Positions 33,550 through 36,683 of a stretch of 36,683 nt of DNA are shown piece after piece. The stretch lies in contig JADGDF010000024.1 in assembly GCA_016745055.1 (NCBI GenBank), forward strand, positions 1-36,683. Direction: 5' to 3'. Source of the DNA: Thiotrichaceae bacterium (lineage in GTDB: Bacteria; Pseudomonadota; Gammaproteobacteria; Beggiatoales; Beggiatoaceae). Every line of letters begins with the position of its first letter. The first letter of the stretch is position 1. The position numbers were made by a program, and so were the translations under genes. The notes below the pieces were generated by a model. It worked only from the letters and a program-made list of their open reading frames with translations, had not been told where the DNA came from and searched no databases.

Positions 33550-33576
33550 AAAAAAGCCCATCTTTTGGACAGGCTT
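33550..33576 (-). terminator. Probable terminator of the DUF4388-like gene
   Basis: On the minus strand AAGCC-TGTCCAAAAGATG-GGCTT is followed by a run of T (AAAAAA on the plus strand at 33550-33555). It lies about 80 bases beyond the stop at 33654 and also sits in the 241-base gap after the hybrid kinase, which otherwise shows nothing. Confidence 0.5.
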
Positions 33577-33653
33577 AAAAATTTTGAAGGGCTTAATATA
33601 CAAATTCAGTAGCAGATGAAATAGAGATAACCTTAGTTATTTTAACCTAAAAT

Positions 33654-34268
33654 TTAAGCACCAATGCTATTTTCAATAATCCACTCACGTAATTTTGCTT
33701 TGAATGCCTGTTCCTCTGAAGCTTCGCCAATTTCAGTGGCCACTTCATTTAACATATTGAGCAGCTCATCTAAACTTGAAGGAACCTGATGGTTTTCAAG
33801 GTACTCTTCACATACAATATTAGCAAATGGCCCAATATAAATTGTTAACTCCTTTTCTATTTGCGTAATTGCTTGTTTATAACGAGTTGAACTTTCTGAA
33901 TTTTTAACCTCTACTGTTTTCTCTACCGGAACTTCAGAATGTTTTGTTAAATAAGGTATTTCTTCATTTGAGGCAAGTGTTTGCAACAATTCTTCAGTTG
34001 TTGGCAAAGGGACTTCATGAGCAGCCTCAAAAATACCTTCAGCAAACTGTAACCTACCTGCTTTAATATTATGAATGAGAGGTAAAGCATCGTAACAACG
34101 ATGGCTGGTATCATAGACTACATAGGTAATTCGGCCTTCATTGAGCACAAAGCGCACAAGGTGGCCATCATCAGAAGTAATAAATATCGTCCCTGTCTGT
34201 TTTTCATCAGATAAACGACGTACTTCTAATAATAATTCAGGGTAATTTAAAACCGATGTTTTTTCCAT
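33654..34268 (-). CDS. DUF4388-like protein
   Basis: The first 95 of 204 residues (LLEVRRLSDEKQTGTIFITS, HLVRFVLNEGRITYVVYDTS, IKAGRLQFAEGIFEA) follow the DUF4388 pattern, a small domain in bacterial signalling proteins. After an acidic linker (about 96-130) a helical C-terminal domain follows (YKQAITQIEKELTIYIGPFA, LDELLNMLNEVATEIG), resembling the helical tails seen with DUF4388 in filamentous gammaproteobacteria. It lies 6 bases downstream of the Cache-HAMP gene, so the two are cotranscribed and probably act in one sensory path. No catalytic motif is visible. Confidence 0.65.
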   Translation of the reverse strand: MEKTSVLNYPELLLEVRRLSDEKQTGTIFITSDDGHLVRFVLNEGRITYVVYDTSHRCYDALPLIHNIKAGRLQFAEGIFEAAHEVPLPTTEELLQTLASNEEIPYLTKHSEVPVEKTVEVKNSESSTRYKQAITQIEKELTIYIGPFANIVCEEYLENHQVPSSLDELLNMLNEVATEIGEASEEQAFKAKLREWIIENSIGA

Positions 34269-34274
34269 CTTTTA

Positions 34275-35480
34275 TTAACCCTTGCCTGTTTGTCTACGAA
34301 TCCTTTCAAAAGATTTCAACATACTAACTCGCATTCTTTCAAATGCTTTTGCTAACTGACCAATTTCGCCTTTATCGTCGATCTCTATGCGATTGTCAAT
34401 TAATTCCCCTTTGCTAATAGAATCAGCCAAATGGGTTAAATACTCAATGGGACGTGTAATTTTAGTACTAAACAATAAAGCAAAGACTAGAGCAGTTAAT
34501 ACAGCAAGTAAAAGGATAACAGCAAACGTAATCTGAAATAAGGTAACATTTTTTAAAATGTCTTTGGTGCTACGTTGCATGACCAAAGTCCACTGGCGAG
34601 GTGAACCTGGTACTGTAATACGTTGATGAGCAATCGTCATTTTATCATCACTGTAAGTGCCATCTTGTGCAAGAAACTGATCGCCCAATTCGCCGTACTC
34701 AGCCTTAATATCATAGCCAGTATTTAAATCTCGTTGACTTCCCCAACGTTTATCAGTATCAGGATGGGCTGCAAAAAAGCCGTCTTGCGTTACTAAACGC
34801 ACTTCATCAAGCTGTTTTAAGAATTTATTTGCATCAACGTTTAGAATCACGATACCTGCTTTGCGGCGATTACTATCATAAACCTTAACTGCATAACGAA
34901 TGACAGGTTTGTGAGGTACTTCAATTTGTCCACGTTCCCGATTTAAGTCCAATGGAGAAACAAAAACGCGCTGTGAAGATAAACTCATGGTATCCTTAAA
35001 ATAATAGCGGGTCGCTTTATTTTGTAAACGTTTTTGTGGAATAATTTTACTTCTTAAGCCATCAGAATCAACACGTACTGTTTCTTGACCTTTTTCATCT
35101 AAGTAACGAATTTGGTAATAAATGCGACGATTACGTGAGAACGCCAGAAACTCTTGCTCCACCATTAACCTTACTTGATTTGCAACTTGTGAAAGTGCGG
35201 TGGCATCATCAGGGTTTGCAAGGGCACTTTTCATGTTGAGATATTCTTTAAGTGGAACAGATTCACTCAGAAATAACAAATCTTCGCGGGCTACAGATAA
35301 AAAAGACTCAACAGCATGTTTTAAAGTTTTAGCATGTTCAATTTGAGTATTAATCGCCTGATTTCTAAGTGTTTCTGTTGAAACATGCACAGCATAAATT
35401 CCTGTAATCATTGCAGGTATTAAAGCAACCAGAATGAATACAAAAATTAATTTTGTCCGTAAGCGATGGCGAAATTTCAT
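34275..35480 (-). CDS. Cache-HAMP membrane receptor without an output domain
   Basis: The 401-residue protein has TM1 at about 11-31 (KLIFVFILVALIPAMITGIY), a periplasmic double Cache-type sensor about 35-310 (YYQIRYLDEKGQETVRVDSD, VFVSPLDLNRERGQIEVPHK, AGIVILNVDANKFLKQL), TM2 about 316-338, and HAMP about 339-392 (STKITRPIEYLTHLADSISK, GEIGQLAKAFERMRVSM). It ends about ten residues after HAMP, so there is no chemotaxis signalling hairpin, kinase or cyclase domain. The stop is followed after 6 bases by the DUF4388-like gene, which may be the split-off output partner. The ligand is unknown. Confidence 0.9.
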   Translation of the reverse strand: MKFRHRLRTKLIFVFILVALIPAMITGIYAVHVSTETLRNQAINTQIEHAKTLKHAVESFLSVAREDLLFLSESVPLKEYLNMKSALANPDDATALSQVANQVRLMVEQEFLAFSRNRRIYYQIRYLDEKGQETVRVDSDGLRSKIIPQKRLQNKATRYYFKDTMSLSSQRVFVSPLDLNRERGQIEVPHKPVIRYAVKVYDSNRRKAGIVILNVDANKFLKQLDEVRLVTQDGFFAAHPDTDKRWGSQRDLNTGYDIKAEYGELGDQFLAQDGTYSDDKMTIAHQRITVPGSPRQWTLVMQRSTKDILKNVTLFQITFAVILLLAVLTALVFALLFSTKITRPIEYLTHLADSISKGELIDNRIEIDDKGEIGQLAKAFERMRVSMLKSFERIRRQTGKG

Positions 35481-35654
35481 ATCATATTCCTTATATTTCT
35501 CAACACAAAAACTAGTACTGATTCTACGTTTATTTTAATGTGTATTTTCAGAAATGAACTGTGAACCATATAATCTCATTCTCTTTTGATTTAAGCAAGT
35601 ATTTATCTTAAACCAAGCAATGTAACACAATTATTTTGAAGGAACAATTTTAAG

Positions 35655-36458
35655 ATGTACGGACCTTACCCTATTTTCTGTCGAGGCCACTCTGGTGGCC
35701 GTTTAGCTTGTGAAGCTTTTATTCATAATCAAATTGCAATGGGTCACGTTGCCTCTGATCGAAAAGATACAGAGTTTTTTGCCATTCAAAATCCACTAAT
35801 GTACGAGCTAATTTTAAATGCTTACACTTACATCAATTTACCAAATTCGCAAAAAGCACATTATCAAGCCCTTATGCAGCGTTGTCTTGAGCAATTTATT
35901 CAACAAGAAGTTCCTGATTCACAGCAACCTTTTGGTTGGAAATTGGGTATTAGTTTATTTACTATGCCGTTAGTGTTAGAAACCTTTCCTAATGCTAAAG
36001 TTATACATTTAATTCGTGATGGTCGAGATGTTATGCTTTCTCGTTTAGAAGCTCGTTTCGCAAACATGCACGACTCAGCGAATCGACTTGTTGTTTTTGG
36101 TGATGCAGATATTGATCAGTTTGACAGCAAACCTTTAACACCAGAAACGATTGCTGCCAATCGTAATGCTTTGGAAATGCAACATTGGGTCACTGCAGTA
36201 CGTTATGGTTTGCAAGGCAGGGCTTATGGAGATCGTTATTTGGAAGTCAACTATGAAGCCATTTGTCAAAATCCAATGACAGAATTTAAAAAGATTTTTG
36301 ACTTTTTAGAACTTCCGTTTTTAGAAGAAACCAAAAATTGGTTAAAAACAGCCATTTATCACACCAGAATTGGTAAATGGCAAAGCTTATCTGCAGAACA
36401 ACTAACCAAACCATTAGAAATTGGAGAAACTTTATTAAAAGAATTAGGCTACTGGTAA
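35655..36458 (+). CDS. Sulfotransferase-family protein
   Basis: The 267 residues match the sulfotransferase fold. At the N-terminus FCRGHSGGRLACEAFIHN stands where PAPS-binding loops read RSGTS; near residue 117 comes LVLETFPNAKVIHLIRDGRD, then VMLSRLEARF, the 3'-phosphate-binding segment. YGDRYLEVNYEAICQNPMTE and the following KIFDFLELPF are the usual late motifs. The first loop has Gly-Gly-Arg rather than Ser-Gly-Thr, so donor binding may be altered. It probably sulfates a carbohydrate or small molecule. AAGGAAC precedes the ATG. The gene stands alone. Confidence 0.85.
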   Translation: MYGPYPIFCRGHSGGRLACEAFIHNQIAMGHVASDRKDTEFFAIQNPLMYELILNAYTYINLPNSQKAHYQALMQRCLEQFIQQEVPDSQQPFGWKLGISLFTMPLVLETFPNAKVIHLIRDGRDVMLSRLEARFANMHDSANRLVVFGDADIDQFDSKPLTPETIAANRNALEMQHWVTAVRYGLQGRAYGDRYLEVNYEAICQNPMTEFKKIFDFLELPFLEETKNWLKTAIYHTRIGKWQSLSAEQLTKPLEIGETLLKELGYW

Positions 36459-36554
36459 ATACTACACAAATCTGTAGTGTGTGCCAGTCAAACCATATAG
36501 CATCAATGTAAATATCAAAAATGTTTTCGCCATAGTTCAATATAGTTGTTTTTG

Positions 36555-36614
36555 ATCTTTTTAGAACCTGTTTAAAGTTTTTTTAGAATAGAGTTGTATC
36601 CCGTTAAAAATCAA
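36555..36614 (-). mobile_element. Possible terminal end of the downstream insertion sequence
   Basis: GATCTTTTTAGAACCTGTTT and AAAGTTTTTTTAGAATAG lie between the sulfotransferase gene and the transposase stop on the other strand. AGAACCTGTTTAAAGTTT has the look of an IS terminal repeat. The other end is outside the window, so this is not proven. Confidence 0.4.
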
Positions 36615-36683
36615 TCAATTAGCTAGATAAAAGTTCCATAGTCCGGCACATACTCCAATTATTTCATCATATAAATCAATAAG
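36615..36683 (-). CDS. C-terminal end of a transposase, running off the window
   Basis: Read on the minus strand from the window edge the sequence gives LIDLYDEIIGVCAGLWNFYL, then AN and TGA (36617-36615). The D-E-I-I-x-x-x-x-G-L-x-N-F pattern is typical of the last residues of DDE_Tnp_4 / IS5-superfamily transposases. Only 22 codons are visible, so the family call rests on that short motif. It differs from the transposase at the left end of the window. Confidence 0.55.
   Translation of the reverse strand, partial: LIDLYDEIIGVCAGLWNFYLAN

Noticed and set aside
33343..33612. 89-codon plus-strand frame after the hybrid kinase
   Set aside because: It overlaps the kinase end in another frame, covers the probable terminator and has no recognised features.
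36461..36478. ACTACA...TGTAGT hairpin after the sulfotransferase gene as terminator
   Set aside because: The stem has only 6 bp and no T-run follows.

Overview
The window looks like chromosomal DNA from an AT-rich, metabolically versatile gammaproteobacterium. A sulfur-oxidising Thiotrichales / Beggiatoa-like organism is my best guess. This rests on gene content (HoxH-type hydrogenase, bacterial V-type ATPase subunits, DUF4388 and Cache-HAMP genes, Roc GTPase remnants), the low GC and the many dispersed palindromic repeats. No rRNA or tRNA gene was seen, so the taxonomy is inference. Both ends are insertion-sequence debris: a broken IS5-type transposase at 1-434, and the 3' end of another transposase on the minus strand at 36615-36683.

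Layout. 1-1251: IS remnant, the tail of a TPR gene cut by the IS, and repeat-rich intergenic DNA. 1252-5481: a 1409-residue fusion of sulfotransferase, coiled coil, GT4 and two GT2 domains. 5563-13107: a tightly packed six-gene run encoding a tail-anchored PP2C phosphatase, a periplasmic trypsin-like protease with a cytoplasmic FHA domain, a one-TM DUF2135/YfaP-like protein, a membrane Ser/Thr kinase, a lipoprotein lytic transglycosylase with two peptidoglycan-binding domains, and a second, truncated copy of the kinase. 13202-16629: cobS-cobD-AEC transporter-etfB. 16963-18399: mgtE. 18483-19646 (minus): DUF697 and DnaJ-related genes. 19751-20506: periplasmic alpha-carbonic anhydrase. 20649-22026 (minus): orphan V-type ATPase subunits K, F and E.

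22336-24209 (minus): an unusual two-gene partition-like operon, a ParA fused to a PD-(D/E)XK (HsdR-N-like) domain followed by a ParB-fold protein carrying a helix-hairpin-helix. It lies divergent to a RelB/RelE toxin-antitoxin pair (24519-24975). Next come a decayed response-regulator fragment, a solitary TRAP solute-binding protein (25326-26333), a broken LRR-Roc GTPase gene, a solitary hoxH with a frameshifted TPR gene behind it (27580-29390), a 1217-residue hybrid histidine kinase (29759-33412), a DUF4388 / Cache-HAMP pair (33654-35480, minus) and a second sulfotransferase (35655-36458).

How the genes may work together. The 5.6-13.1 kb run is the best candidate for an integrated system: a membrane kinase and phosphatase acting in the cytoplasm, an FHA reader tied through the membrane to a periplasmic protease, and periplasmic wall-cleaving and adaptor proteins. 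The 22.3-25.0 kb block resembles a plasmid-type stability module (partition plus toxin-antitoxin) now in a chromosome-like context, with a nuclease-like fusion I do not recognise as a standard partition ATPase. Several genes appear without their usual partners (etfB without etfA, V-ATPase K/F/E without A/B/D/I, hoxH without hoxFUY, a TRAP receptor without its permease). Together with the pseudogenes and palindromic repeats, this indicates a rearranged genome.
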